A model generated the notes under the pieces. That model was given only the letters and a program-made list of their open reading frames with translations, did no database searches and was not told where the DNA came from. Position numbers and translations under genes: made by a program. Below, one piece after another: positions 39,607 through 52,722 of a DNA stretch of 64,000 nucleotides. The stretch's first letter is position 1. Each line of letters begins with the position of its first letter. This DNA is from Chamaecrista fasciculata (Eukaryota; Streptophyta; Magnoliopsida; Fabales; Fabaceae): the NCBI GenBank assembly GCA_003254925.1, contig QANZ01017862.1, positions 1 through 64,000 of the forward strand. The letters are read 5' to 3'.

Positions 39607-42600
39607 TTAGCGCCAATACTGAGCCCAGCGATGAATGGTCTCAACCATTTGAGGAAACAATGCACTAACACTCTCATTAATAAGATCCTGGAAGAAATGT
39701 ATACTGGCTTCATCATCCAAGTCTAACCGAAACTTTTCCTGAAGCTGTATAGTATAGCAAAAGAATCTTAATCAGAGTAAGGAACAAAAAAAAGAGTACG
39801 TTCTGATCAATGAATGTTTAGAGGTGAAGGAGCTCACCTTAAGGATTCCTTTTTCAGGATCAGATGCAATGTCAGGAATATTAGACCCCGCCATTAGATA
39901 AAACAAATTCAAAATTAGGTTACTAGATTTTCGAAGAATGTTGTATGCTTCACAACAGTAGGACTTGAACCTTGTGTAATATTGGCTGCAGGGAAACAAA
40001 GTCATCAGCAATTCATATTTGAAACTACCGATCAAATTATGAAATCAAAGTCTTGAATCTAACGTGAGCCATCCACTCTACCTTTCAGCTCCACCCATAG
40101 CCTCAACCATTTCCTTGCAAAGCTTCATTGGTGGGGGAAACGGCTTAGGATCTCGCCCAAGAATGAAACCAAAATCGACATGGAGAAGACGTCCGTCATC
40201 TCTAAGGAGAAGATTGTCTAAGTGCCTGCAAATCAAAACAAAGTCAGGTAATTTACTTACGTAGGGAAGCAATGCCTATTTTTAATATATATCAATAGAT
40301 AGATAGTATAAGATTATAGAATCTAATATATCGAACAACAAACTCTTCCCAAACCAGATTGAGGAAATAACTGGCTTAAAATGCACAGGCTATACTAAAA
40401 ATCTACCAATCCGTTATGCAGGGGAAATTCCTATACTCGAGATAGACTTTAGATAGGCAGCAGAAACAAGAGTAAAACCATAAAAACACTGCCAAAGCTT
40501 AAATACTATCTAAGGATAAGATCCCTGACACACTAAATGCCTCACATTAAAAAAAAAAAAATCCCCAAATCAATTTTAAAAGGAAACCCTAAATCCTAAA
40601 TTGAAACCATAATCGAGATTGTCTGCATCACTAAGAAAAACAAGGTTAGAGTATTTAAAAGATCAACATAAACTATTCAGGTTGGAAAATGATATGGTGC
40701 AACTAAATAAACAATCACCTGTCTCCAATCCCAAGTATATATGTTATAACAGAGTAACCGGCACAGCTTTTGATAAATGTTTCAAGACAGGTAGCTGTAA
40801 TGCCAAAAGGACCATGATCATCTGGATGAAACTTTTGCAAATAGCTTATGATGCTACGATGCTCTGAAAGAATCTAGACATGACAGGATTATATATTAGT
40901 TTAGCAGTAGAAATACTGTAAATCCTACTTCATCATTGACTAAACAACAAAACTACAGTTTTATAAATTACAATGAAGGGGTAGATCAATAGAGAATAAA
41001 GTCGAGTGAGTAATAATAAAACCCAAGATCCAATACTACTGTCCTCATAATGTGATTATTGACTTCATGGGAATTCAGTAAAGGAGTTGAATTCTGAACA
41101 TGAAGCAGACAGAGTCTAGAAAAAGTAACAGATGAATGTAAAATGCTTCACATTAACATTAGCAAATAACCTATTATTAACTTGCTTGGACAAACTTGTA
41201 GACAGACATGATTCATGTGCTAGGGGCAGCTGAGCTGAGACACTGCCAACAATACAATTTCACATACTTTCAATTTTTTTTCTCACAAGTAGAATGATCA
41301 TGTCCAACACTGCAATTGATTTTCTTTTAAAGAAACAACTAGTAGAAATTTCCTGCACAAGAACAACAAAGTGCACTATTCGCACCCTTGGAAATGAATA
41401 CTTATCTGAAAACATTTTAATTTGATGCATTCTTTGTGCAAGATATGGCAATAATAGTTATGGTTCATGTAAATAGTACATGCACAAATTATGAGGAAAA
41501 AACAAAAAAAGAACGAGTTATTATCAATTTCCTAACTGATGGTATCAAACTAACCACAATGTACAAGCATCTGAAGGCAAAACCAAATAACATTAGTATG
41601 TCATTCAGAACAAACCACCAGCTTAAAAAGCCTCTGATGGTAACAAACGTGAATATGTTTGTTAAATATAGTTCTCTCATTCTCTGTATATTAAAAAATG
41701 TTGGTCAATGATTATTTTTGCAGCAATTGAAGAAGTGAGAAAATTTACACTCAACTCTCATAAGTTATTTACGATAGCAATACAATCTAGGATTGAGATA
41801 AAATGCTAATTCTAGTTATAGATATTACATATAACTAAGTATCAACATAAAAGAAAATCCTTCAAGCCTCCAACCATAGAAAGAGGAAGGAGTAATTATA
41901 TGATGATAATTGAATTTAAAGGGCATCATACCATTGCCAATGAACGGGATGGAACAAATTCTAACATGCCTTCATCTTGCCCAGTTGCCAACACCTTGTA
42001 TGGTGTTAAGTGCAGATCAAGATTTTCTAACTTCAGCAATCGATCCATGAGTGAAACCATTTGAACAACCTACAAAAGATAATGTGTATTTAACTGAACT
42101 AATGCTTTCTGAATATCCACAAATGCAAGGGACAGTGAGTGCATGTGTGCACCACACAGAGGGAGAAAGAGGAAGTGTCTGTATGATTACCAACTGGTCT
42201 TGTCGAAGATCATCTCCCTTTTTAAAAATGATTTTACAATTTTCCCCATTTGTTGTTCTAAAAGTTAGGCGCAGAGGATGCAATGCACTCTTAAATATTG
42301 ATGACTCTGCCGGTACAATCCCAGAGATGAGCATATTTGGTGCCAGAGGTGACCGTATGGGCTAGAATAAAAACATAGCATCAGTTATCGTTTGATAGAT
42401 CTTCCTTTACTGAATAATACTAGAGACTATAACAACCCCTGAATTCATTCAAATTAAAGAAATAGTACAAAGAAATAACAGAAACAGCAGCTAACACAGC
42501 AGTAGTAGAGAATAGGAATTAAGACAAGAAAATAACATAGATTGGAATTCGAGAGGTCACGACTCTGCCAAAGGGAAGGTTCCCTGAATAATTCCTTAGT

Positions 42601-45600
42601 TAGCCTACAGCAGCTTTCCTCCTAAATAAAAGCATTCGCACAACCTCTCTCACATTCCTTCCACCAACTTGTCAGAATCTTTCATGCCTTGCGATCCCAT
42701 CTTCTCAGTACTATCCAGCCTACCTCTTCCTTGCCTTCAGTATACCTGAATCTCATCCACAGCAGACCCACTTTGTTGTAGGTCCAATTTCTGGTTTCTT
42801 TGCCCCTCTCCTGGTGTTTTGGTTCCCTGTTTCCCCAAGCGTTTGTTGAGGCTCTGGGTTTTCATGTGTACTCATATGAGCCCACCTTGCTGTCACGAAT
42901 CTCTTGTATCCATGCCTTCATCTGGTCAACATCCTCTAGCTTGGTATAGATGCTAGCAACTACCTTCTCCAAGCTCTCCAATCTTCCCTCCATTCTACTC
43001 ACAGCCCTCTAGACTGACTACTCTGATACAATTTGATAGGTCTTCTTATACTGAATAATACTATAGACTGAAACAGCCCCTTAATTGATATGGGCCTAGC
43101 TGCTGCCAAGCCCATCCTGACTTATTCTCGGAGGATTAAGAAGCCTAAGACTAGCCAAGCTCTCACTATCTGAAGGGTTCTGCACGTGACTAGTTCTTTA
43201 GGGATCATTTTATGATATTCAGCTATTTATATTCAGTTATTTAGTCATGTTCTGCTTTCTGCTTTCTGTGTTACTGCTGTACGTTAGGACGTAGTGGGGC
43301 AGTGATTGTAAACCCACTTAGCTTGTTTTCCTTGATTCTAGTACCTGCCAGGCATAGGTTCAGTATTTATGTATGCTTGGTTCCATTGTTTTGTCATTCA
43401 GAAATATATATTCAGTATTCTCTGGATTTCCAAGTGTGAGATTCTCTCACTTGTGGTTTTTCTGAGTCCATTATAGTTTGATAACATACACTAGAGAAAC
43501 GTCTAATAAATTCACTAGATATAATAAGGAAATAAATCAAAAGGTGGAAATTACACAATTTTCTAGGAGACATATATCATTCATTGAAGAAAAAATCATG
43601 TTTGAATAAATGATAATAAAAAGCCTCATGCTAGATTGTACCTCCTCCAAACAAGTAAGCTCACTAAGAAGCCCAGAAAGCAGTTGTCTAAGCTTTTCAA
43701 TCTTCTTCTGGGTATTACCACGAACATTCCTCACATCTCTTGAGATGGAACACAATTGAGCCGTCAATTCTGTCTGGCGTACCAAACTCTGCCACAATTT
43801 GTACCCATCCTCCTCGCCATACGGACCAGTGGCCATCTATTACAAAGACTATATCATTATTGAATTTCAGAATAAACTATTCCAATTCAGACTACCATTC
43901 TATATCAGCTTCAAACAAATTATAAATATCACCCAGAAACTTCTCATGTTGCAATTTGCAAGAAAAGTGTTAATTGGACTCCTTTACCCAGAAAATAAAA
44001 TTGATTCCACAATGTATAATCAACTTACCTTTAACGCTACACAAATTAAACCATGATTTGTTATAATCACGTTACCTATGCCAACTTGAGTATGCCCTTG
44101 TGCTGATCTTTTAAAATTTTCAAGTGAAACACACCTGCTGGTGTTCTCAAGATTTACACTTTCAAAACAATTTATTGAAGAAAATCCACTTATTCAGGGA
44201 GGAAGACAAAGTTTCAAATTCATTGAAACAACAGAAGATTTCTCACAAAACTGGAGCTTCAGTGACTCAGTCCAGGTAGGGGCAGGGATTAAACAAAGCT
44301 TCTTAGCTAAAAGTTATTATGCCAAATTGCAAAAGAAGATAAAGGAACACGATTTGCTCTAAAAACTTATCTTGATAATGAGCATAATGAAATGTAGAGG
44401 AACTTGGAATGTGAAAATTACTATGGACAATGCAAAGGTATTAAAATTTCATACAAGGTCGCACCTTCTTCATATTCTCCTCCAGAATCTCATATGTGCA
44501 ATAAAATCGTTTGGCATATGCTGGGTCATAAAGTTCAACAGCTACATACCAGCGAAGAAAGCTGGCTAATTCAATATTGCGTAATGCTGTTTAAGTCAAA
44601 AAAAAAAAAGGTTATCTCCAGAAAACAGCCATAAAACAACATAAACACTTAAAGTCGCTCTAAAGCCCTAGTGCACCTACCGCGCTGAACAAGGAAATGA
44701 GAAAGGCGAGATTTATCAGAGCGCTCAAACCGAAGAGCCTGAACCAGTTGAAGTAAGTAACACTGGAGCTCGTCATCATCAGCTCTTTCAAGAACACTAA
44801 CTGCATATGCACGGACCTGAAAGGAACAAGTAGCGTGAGACCTTATATAGTTCAAAAAAGTTGAAACATGAAGTAGCACCCTACATTCTTAAATTAACAA
44901 GTATTCCGCCAATGTTGAGGACAATAGAGTATAAGTAATTTTGGACTACACAAAGGGTCTTCATTTCTCAATGCATAAATGTAAGATTCAACTATTTCCA
45001 AAATGTATGATTCACTTGTGTAAAGAGACTATGTTATCATGTCGATGAAACAGTGCATACATGTTCGATTCAACTCTTTCCAAAATTGTGTGGTACAAAA
45101 GGTTAATTATGCTTGTGAACCATCTCTGACAAGTGACAAAACCTGCTAAAGTGGAGATCTCATTTACTTAGTAGCGGGTTTTTATAAAAACATATATCTT
45201 AAAATTTACCATTACACTGGAAGAGACTTTTCAAATGTAAAAACGGTAAAATGAGAGAGAGAAAAGTCACTTTTTTATTAGCATTTAAAGTATGAAGAAG
45301 GACATTGCTCTGAGCCAAAATATATGTACAAATTACCTCTTCACTTTCAAAAGCAGGAGACAAAAGTTCCAGTGCATCAGAGACATCAATCATTTCCCAT
45401 TTTCCCATCAGTTCTAGAGCTTGTTTTGCTTCCTGTGGACAAATAAATATATAGAATGTTACAATTTCTATAACTACCTCCTTAACATTAAGAAGTAATA
45501 ACAAAAAAGGAAGAACAATGAAAGATAGCAGGACAACCATTGATGTTACAAAAATTTACAATAGTTTGTCAGTTGCACCCAAATTTTAATAACCAAGACC

Positions 45601-48600
45601 TACTTATATGTACAATAAGCAGAAACAGGAGCATTAATTCTTTGTCTTCTTTGTAGTTTACTTTTGAAAGTTTTTTCTAAAAGAGTTTCTGTTATGGTTC
45701 TCCAAGAGGATCTCTCGTCCTCCCTTTCTCAATAACCGTGTTGTGTTTTCTCTCTTCTCATCAATGTAATCTTTTTACATTACAAAAAATAGAAACTGGA
45801 AAACTAAGACAGGGGCACAATAGGCCTCACAACTGACAGACTGCACTGAGATTCATGTTTCTGTGTAAAGGGCCACAGTTAGTTCCATCCTCATATATAA
45901 GCATACAGTAATTCTCACATTCTCCTCATAAAAAGTTTCCACACTAGCACTTACGATTCACTGAAACACAGGCTTTTTTAATTTACTTTTTTTCTTTCCA
46001 TTTAGACCCTAGGCTGGATGAGCGATGATACACTTTTAAGTTTCAGTAATTTTTCAAAACAAGTCATATATATTACTATATTAGCATTATTTCAATAACT
46101 CACTAAGTACCATCTATTAATTAACTTCCAAGATAATATTAGGTTAACCTGGACATCACTCCATTCAACACATCGTAGGAATTTTGTGAGGGCCCTCTTT
46201 TCAGACATCAAAGAGAAACGAAATTTCCATAGGAGCTGCCTCTCATCTCCACTCAAAGTCCTTGTCGGAGGGTATTTTAGTATTCTCTGGATGGACCTAG
46301 AAGAAAGGGAGAAAGGAAATAGTGAAACATTAAATGATGCAGCTACATGACAGAAATGTTTAATAATGACAATAGTGATAAAGGGAAGAAAACAAGTTGT
46401 CAAAATAATGTGTGAGAAGAACATAACAAATCCTTTTGAAAATAAATATATATCATAGATGAGCTACAAATTACATTGTTGGTATCACCTACCAAACATC
46501 ACATATGTTTTTCGTAGACTGGCATTTAAAGGACATGTTAAATTTTCTCGAGTCCTTTTAACATAACCTGATAGTAGTTATTAGTTATTACTGTGCTATT
46601 GGATGAAAGAGTTGAAGCATACTTCCTCTCATTTGAGCTTGGCTTCAGATCTCTGTCTATGACGCCACGAGTCAAACTCCTTGTCAGCTTTAATTGCTTG
46701 TGCTCGGATGGATTTATCTTTCCAACTTCTGGGTCCCAGACAATAACAATATCATTTGTTGAAGCTATAGGGGATGGTAACAAAAAATTAGCACCTGATT
46801 CCTACATTTTCAAATGCAAAGAGTTATCACATGCGTAGAATTTGAATCAAAATTCATTAAATTTTTTTAAAAGCAGAAGTTGTATAAATAAATTCGTATT
46901 GTTGGTTACACTAATATCTATGCACCAATCCAGTAACTTAGATGTCTATGTTAGAGCGAGTAACTAAAATGCTAGTATACCAACACATGAAATATGTGAG
47001 GGGAGAAAATAGGAGAGAAGGATACCTGAAAAACAACTCGATGCTCAAAACTACAGAAATCTACAACCAGATACAAATGAGAACTTCCATTTTTACAGCT
47101 TTCACGTTCCTTAATTTTTTCCATAGTTTTGAATGTGACACGATCTAACCAGTCCACACGTTGTATCTGCCCTCGCTCATACTTATTCACAAGCTTTTCC
47201 AAACGCTCCAATTCCCCACGCTCATGCCTAGGGACCTAGTGAGAAAAACCCACAAAATATTTACTGTGATGGAAAATAATTTCAAAACTACCAAAAGAAG
47301 AGAAAATATTGAAATACAACATCTAAAATAAATTAGAACTGCTCATTGTAAACCTTTCCAGGAGTGCTAGTAGGATATCCTCCATCTGCCTCTTTTCCTG
47401 CCCAAAGCCTAAGCTTTTGCTTCCCAGTTTTGAGTTGCTTTTTGTTGTTAAAGAGAAGAATTGTGGCTCCTCCAATCAGTCCTTCATTTAAGCCGCATGA
47501 AACATCCCAAACCTATTGAGGCAAAATTATTACCAAAACAAGCTCATGCCCAACAAATTTGACAATAAATTTAGTACTTAACTCATTATATTACCAAAAC
47601 AAATTAAATAGTATAAACACAAAATTTGGACAACAAACAGTAAGTGAAGCATAAAGAAGTAAGGAAACCCTCATTATTAAAAAAATCGATAGAATAAAAA
47701 TTAGGATTTTCAATTTAATGTGCAATTTGCATTTCACTATTATGGATAATTTTTGGGAATTTGACATTATCAAGGTTTTTAGAAGAGTTCCCAGGCTTTA
47801 ACTTGTTTAGAGTTGGGTTTGATTTACAACAAATGTGGAACATTTTTAATTAAGAAAATTAGGTGTCAGAATTTTATTCACAGTAGGACCACAATTCTTT
47901 CACATCTACTGCACAAACAGGATGTCCTCTTCTTCCACCTCCCCTCCCCTGTCCAACATTTTCCCTCATGCATCAATGAGCAGTAAGAGCTAATAAAGTT
48001 AAGGCATTATTTCAGTAACAAGGAAAAACTAAACAATACTCTGGTTCTTGCACCAATTCATGGGTCACACAAAAGATAAAATAGATGCAATATACAAGGT
48101 TGTCATTATATCGATTAGAATGTCAAGATCTTATTATATTTTATGTTCCTAAATATACCTAGTGCTCTTAATCTTCAGAACCTTGGTATTATGTTGTTAG
48201 AAATCAAAAGTTTTCTTCATAAAAGCTTGAGGGTGCAAAAATAAGCATATAAACAGAAATCACAAGCTTACAGTGAAAGCAAGTTGTGACTGAGCAGTTA
48301 GATCTCGGTATTTAGTTGTCAGCGTGATAAGCTCATTCCAACAAAATGATGGTCCAGTAGATTCCAACCTTCACCAATGATTGGAATGAATTATAATCAA
48401 CTCTGAAGTTCAGCAAAATTATTATATATTGTAGAAATATATTTCAATTATATAGAAACCTTGATCTTGTGGGAAGACCAAACGGTGCACCATCGATGTA
48501 CAATGCACATTCAACGTATAACTCTGCCCTTCTGTCCTCTGTAGGGGTATCATTTTCTGCTAGGTAAAAATGAGCAGATTTCTAAGCAAAAGAGATAATC

Positions 48601-49379
48601 GAGCATAATCAACAGAAAAACTTTTCCATACTGATCATATATAGCATCCTGGTACACTATCACAGTTACAGACTACAGTCATCAACTTTAAGAAGTAAAT
48701 CATTATTTGGTTATGGATACGTTGAGATATGTTGGCAATTTGGCATTACCAAAATCCTTACAACCATATTAGTGGACATATTAGGATCCATGGGACCTCA
48801 AACTGCTTTTTAAGATATACAAAGACAGAGTTCTCTCTTTTTTTCCAGAAACAGATTCAACACTTAGCAATTAACTCTACAAACAATGTTTTCCCCTTTT
48901 CAGCCAATAAACTAAGAACGTTCTCAAATAATACTAAACTTAATTCCATGTTAAGATTAGATTATTTCAAAATATTGTATATAAATATTTTAAAATGTCC
49001 GATCAATATCCCAAATTAGAAAGTCAATTTTAAAATGTCAATTCTGGCTAATCTACAATTTCTATTCCAATCTTAAACGCAATAAAGCGCAGACAATAAA
49101 ACTCAAATTGTCCATAGCCAATGATTTAAAGACATTCCGAACTTCCGGTCACTTCAATTGAAACTACGAAGTTTAAGCACAACGAATCGGAATCATCTAA
49201 ACTCAACTATTTTCATATCAACAAAACATTAAATGCATATCCAAATGATTTCATAGGAAATACATGCCTGGATTTGAAGACTTCCGAGGAGGCAAATTGC
49301 CTTCAAGACGCTCCACACGGAAGGTTACTGGAAGATTAATATCGCATGATAAGAAGAAGCGAAACTCGTTGCCCGTCAT
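39607..49379 (-). CDS. VPS34: Class III phosphatidylinositol 3-kinase VPS34
   Basis: Makes PI3P on endosomal and autophagic membranes. Seventeen exons (high to low): 49379-49268, 48559-48460, 48368-48272, 47512-47354, 47235-47026, 46801-46623, 46296-46149, 45432-45337, 44816-44681, 44586-44465, 43836-43642, 42361-42191, 42069-41932, 40873-40719, 40225-40082, 39985-39838, 39744-39607; 2,448 nt, 815 aa, the usual plant length. An N-terminal C2 domain ([21 protein letters not shown]) is followed by the helical PIK domain ([19 protein letters not shown]). The kinase has [11 protein letters not shown] (ATP Lys), GIGDRHLDN (catalytic loop near residue 676) and HVDFGF (Asp about 690), ending HRWAQYWR. 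All catalytic residues are intact. Intron 1 reads as GC-AG and intron 5 has a U12-like donor. Confidence 0.96.
42395..43490 (-). mobile_element. Rearranged LTR-retrotransposon remnant in VPS34 intron 11
   Basis: Most of the intron between VPS34 exons 11 and 12 is foreign. On the minus strand a 43-codon frame (42993-42862, starting [20 protein letters not shown], ending in TGA) resembles the start of a retrotransposon gag. Just upstream, TTGTATCAGAGTAGTC resembles a tRNA-Met primer-binding site. Upstream of that, ACTATAGTATTATTCAGTATAAG...CCTATCA looks like an LTR end. A similar end (...CTAGTATTATTCAGTAAAGG..CTATCA) recurs at about 42,395-42,440. The coding part is otherwise missing. The segment 43,100-43,490 may be further LTR sequence. 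It is not functional. Confidence 0.55.
46802..47025 (-). other. VPS34 intron 5 with U12-like GTATCCTT donor
   Basis: The donor reads CAG|GTATCCTTCTCTCC, matching the U12 GT-AG consensus RTATCCTT at all eight positions. The acceptor is TGTAG. The branch site is not a clear match: a GTGATAAC string lies about 22 nt before the AG, weaker than the TTCCTTRAC consensus. Candidate only. Confidence 0.45.
49268..49379 (-). other. VPS34 exon 1 with GC splice donor
   Basis: Exon 1 ends in phase 1 at AATCCAG and the next bases are GCATGT. Joining to exon 2 at TAG|CAGAAAATG keeps the frame (SSNPAENDT). The nearest GT, four bases further on, would leave the wrong phase. The acceptor is a NAGNAG site (TAGCAG), so a one-residue variant is possible. 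Confidence 0.6.
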
Positions 49380-50008
49380 GTGTACTTCCTTCTTCTTCTT
49401 CTTCTCCTCGTAGAATTTAGAAGCTAAAAATAACTATATATTCATAATTAGGGTTCATATGACGAAGAAATCAAATTCTTCGATACGCTCTCGTCGGAGT
49501 TTTGGTAACAGAAACAACGAGCAGTATCGTTCCGACGACAACAAGTATTGTTTCACTTTTGCGGGAACTCTACTCTACGCTCCGGCGTTAGCAGCTGAGA
49601 TACATAAATAATTTATTATATATCGAGTCAAATTAAAAAGAATCTTAAAACAAAAAAAATTATTTAAAATTTTAAAAGATACAATATAAGAAATCACTCT
49701 GAAATNCTAATTTTAAATTATGTTAGTGCTTATATATAAAAAGATATTTTAAATTTAACCATTGAATTAAATATGTAATTTATTCGATCATTTAAAAATT
49801 TAAAAGGTAACACTATCATTAATTATGAGAAATAGAGTCACAAAATTAATAAACAAAGAGAAAAATTATAATTTCTTGCTAAATTTAAAAGAAAAAAATT
49901 ATAATTGAGCCACTCACTATATGCAATTTTTGTATTTTATTTAACTTCTCATACTCTCAATGGTCTCACTCCTCCATTAGAGCTCTAGATCCTAGCTCTC
50001 ATACCAAT
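49380..50008. other. VPS34 upstream region
   Basis: Presumed leader and promoter of VPS34 next to 49,380, with a TTCTTCTTC run; the rest is AT-rich with a single unresolved base at 49,706. No coding region is seen. Confidence 0.45.
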
Positions 50009-50022
50009 GAGTTAATAACTTC

Positions 50023-50199
50023 CTTTATTTTTTTTAGAAGAAAATAGATGAGGGGATGACAAGCCTCCAGGCTCAAAGAGTAATTATATAGGTACTTACA
50101 GATAACTCATCAAATGAGGTATAACTAGGAATCGAACCCAAGTCATGTAATTATCATGTGGAGAAGATGATCAAATGTGAGCCAAACTTCATTGGCTAT
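50023..50199 (-). mobile_element. tRNA-derived SINE, minus strand
   Basis: On the minus strand a GGGTTCGATTCC B-box lies at about 50,128-50,139, and the 3' end is an A-rich tail (CTTCTAAAAAAAATAAAG, 50,023-50,040). It is flanked by a 14-bp duplication with one mismatch: GAGTTAATAACTTC (50009-50022) and GAGTCAATAACTTC (50200-50213). A TTGGCTCACA stretch upstream could be the A-box. Long direct repeats plus A-tail plus B-box fit a retroposed SINE. Confidence 0.65.
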
Positions 50200-50213
50200 G
50201 AGTCAATAACTTC

Positions 50214-50960
50214 TTCATTTGAGTATTTAAGTCTTAAAGGCAATGTTGTTAAAATTAAACTCGATTAAATGGTTCAACCAGTAACTAACCATTAGAATGA
50301 ATTTGTTCAACATAAAAATCAAATTAGCAGTTAGATCGGATTTAACCGGCAAAAGTCGTTGAATCGCTGAACCCGCGGTCCAACCACCCATTATTTTATT
50401 TTATTTGTTATAATTTTACATTTTAACTTCTAAATAAAAAAATTTAATAAAATCAAATCTAAAGTTCACTTAATTTATTTTATAAAAGAATTTATTTGAT
50501 TTGCATAAAATTTTGCATTTAAAAATTTATCTAGCTAGCTATATATGTGCTATGTTGGTTTTATTTCATGTTTTTGTATTATTCTTATAACGTACTTTAT
50601 TTCAGTTTAATAAAAAAATAAAAATATTAAATTATGAATTTTAATTGTGTGTATAATATTTATATTTTATTTATATTAAAATAATTAATATTTATTACAT
50701 TTTGGTTCCACTAATAGTTTAATCGATTAAACTGTGAATCGAATTGTCCGAACCATTAAATGATTCATCCGTGACAACATTGGTTAAAGAGCTTCGCTTA
50801 TGAAAATGAGGCGTGTTTTTGGAGAAGACGATATTCATGAAATTTCGTAATTTCTTGTTGGACAAGGTAAGCTGGGACAGTACGAACAAAAAAAAAGGTA
50901 AGCTGGGAGAGATTGTAACAATGTAACCAATAAACCAAGGCAACCACAGTTAAAAAAATA
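50214..50960. other. Intergenic, nothing recognised
   Basis: AT-rich DNA with a few pairs of GAACC/GGTTC motifs near 50,270-50,390 and 50,730-50,760 (TTAATCGATTAAACTG) that may be the ends of an old repeat. No coding region. Confidence 0.4.
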
Positions 50961-50961
50961 A

Positions 50962-51050
50962 GGGTAAATTGCAATTTGGTACCCTGTGGTTAGGGGCGGT
51001 TCCCCTTTGGTACCCTGAAAGAAAAATTTTTGCATTGTGGTACCCCGTGN
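50962..51050. mobile_element. Half of a TTTGGTACCC MITE ending at an N
   Basis: Starts GGGTAAATTGCAATTTGGTA and continues with TTTGGTACCCTG and GTGGTACCCCGTG units, like the left arm of the element at 20,536. It stops at the single unresolved base at 51,050. The expected inverted right arm is not found downstream, so the element is either truncated or was collapsed in assembly. Confidence 0.5.
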
Positions 51051-52722
51051 CGTTTTATTGCCTTGCACGGCTTAGCGTTGACGAACGTCGAACGCTGCGT
51101 TTCGGGATTTGTCTGTGAAACTGTGAAAACTGAATACGAAAGCGTTCTTTCGCTTCGGTTTTGGCTCAAAGCGGCTATACTTGAGTGAGTGAGTCGGTTT
51201 TCTTCTTCTGGTGGAGCGAAGAATTTCCGAATTCGCAGGACGAGATTCACGAGCTCGAAGCTGAACGATGTTTGAAAGGTTGATTTTCTTTTTCTTTTTT
51301 TAACATTCCGATGAAGCTGTTTGTTTTGGAATTGTGGTTGGCGGTTAGTTTTTTAGGGCTTATCGTTGTGATGATGAGTTTTGTGCATTGAGCATAAAAT
51401 TGTGTTGTTCAAAGTATTCAACCGTTTTCAGGTCCAATTATTGGCCAAAAAAAATAAAGGTCCAATTAATTATGTGATTCCTGAATCTCTTTATTGCCAT
51501 TGGATCAATCACTGCCACTGGCCAAGTCAAAAATGGCATGTTGAGACTTCAGAAACTGTCTTACAAAGATAAAGAATTCGAATTGGAATTCCAATTGCCA
51601 AATTAGGCAAAAAAAGACCGGATGTTGAGTGACCACATTTTTATTTATTTATTTATTTTATTTCTGTTCCTTTGTCTTGCTTTACGTATAAGTATGACTG
51701 TATGTATAACAGAAGCTCTTCTGATTTTCAAGCTAAACTTAACTTGGATAGTCTGATTAAAAAGACACACAATGATTAGGGTTATTTGATTATTTCTGAG
51801 GTTAGTCATTTATTGTCCCCGATTGAAAGGGGTAGGTAGTATGTTTTTTCAGATTAACTAAAGAGGGACAATTAGTGTGTTTGTGGCAGTTAAAACTTAA
51901 CTATACCTTTTGGCATTATACCAAATAGTCCAGAATCAGAAATTTCCCTGGGCCTTTTCTGGTACGGAAGATGAATATTTTGGAAGTGTTCTTTCAAACC
52001 TTACTGTTGAATTTTCAAAGATTTAGAAAGTAACTAGAGTTAGATGCCTCATCTCTCCATTCTATATTGTTTCTCTCTAGCTAGAGTTAGTTCAGATTGT
52101 ATTTTTGTATGTTATGCTCTATTCTTATCACTTATCAGCTCATCTAAATATGAAGGCTAGTAAGTGTCTGCACATATCCAAGTGCTTAGATAGTTAAATA
52201 AGTTTCTACTCATATTGAACATCTGCCTTCGCATATTTTTCTGCTTTAAAAGCAACCACTAACAAAATACCAACAGAGTACAGACAATATATCTTTTCTT
52301 GTTTAAGAATTTGTAAGGTTTGATGTTAACTGTGTTTTTCTTTGATTCATGGCTAGATTTGCTCACTTTTTGAGTTGTAAATAGTTCAGAAACAGCACCA
52401 GATCATGTTGTTTCGACTTCTTTGATTAAAACTCAATAACTTTGTGTTTGTCAAGATCATGATATTTTTATTGCATAAACAGATGCAAGCACACGTATAA
52501 TATATCTCACTCTGGCAATATGCCATAGGTACAAGGCTGCCATACACACCACCCTTGGCCTCTAGCTAAAAGCAGGGCCGGTATACTATCATAATGGTAA
52601 TAAATCAGTATTTCCCTAATGAAGAAAATTTACTATAGGAAATATAGATTATGACTTTCAGGATATACATGCTTCATCTAACTGGCTAACATTTTGAAGG
52701 ATTCTTTTTTTTTTCCTTGTTA
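51051..52722. other. Intergenic with a CpG-rich patch
   Basis: The interval 51,051-51,290 is unusually rich in CG dinucleotides for this window (GTTGACGAACGTCGAACGC, GAATACGAAAGCG). It ends near ATGTTTGAAAG|GTTG, which could be a 5' exon fragment with a donor-like edge, but no further exons were recognised. The rest, up to the polygalacturonase stop, holds no recognisable gene. Confidence 0.4.
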
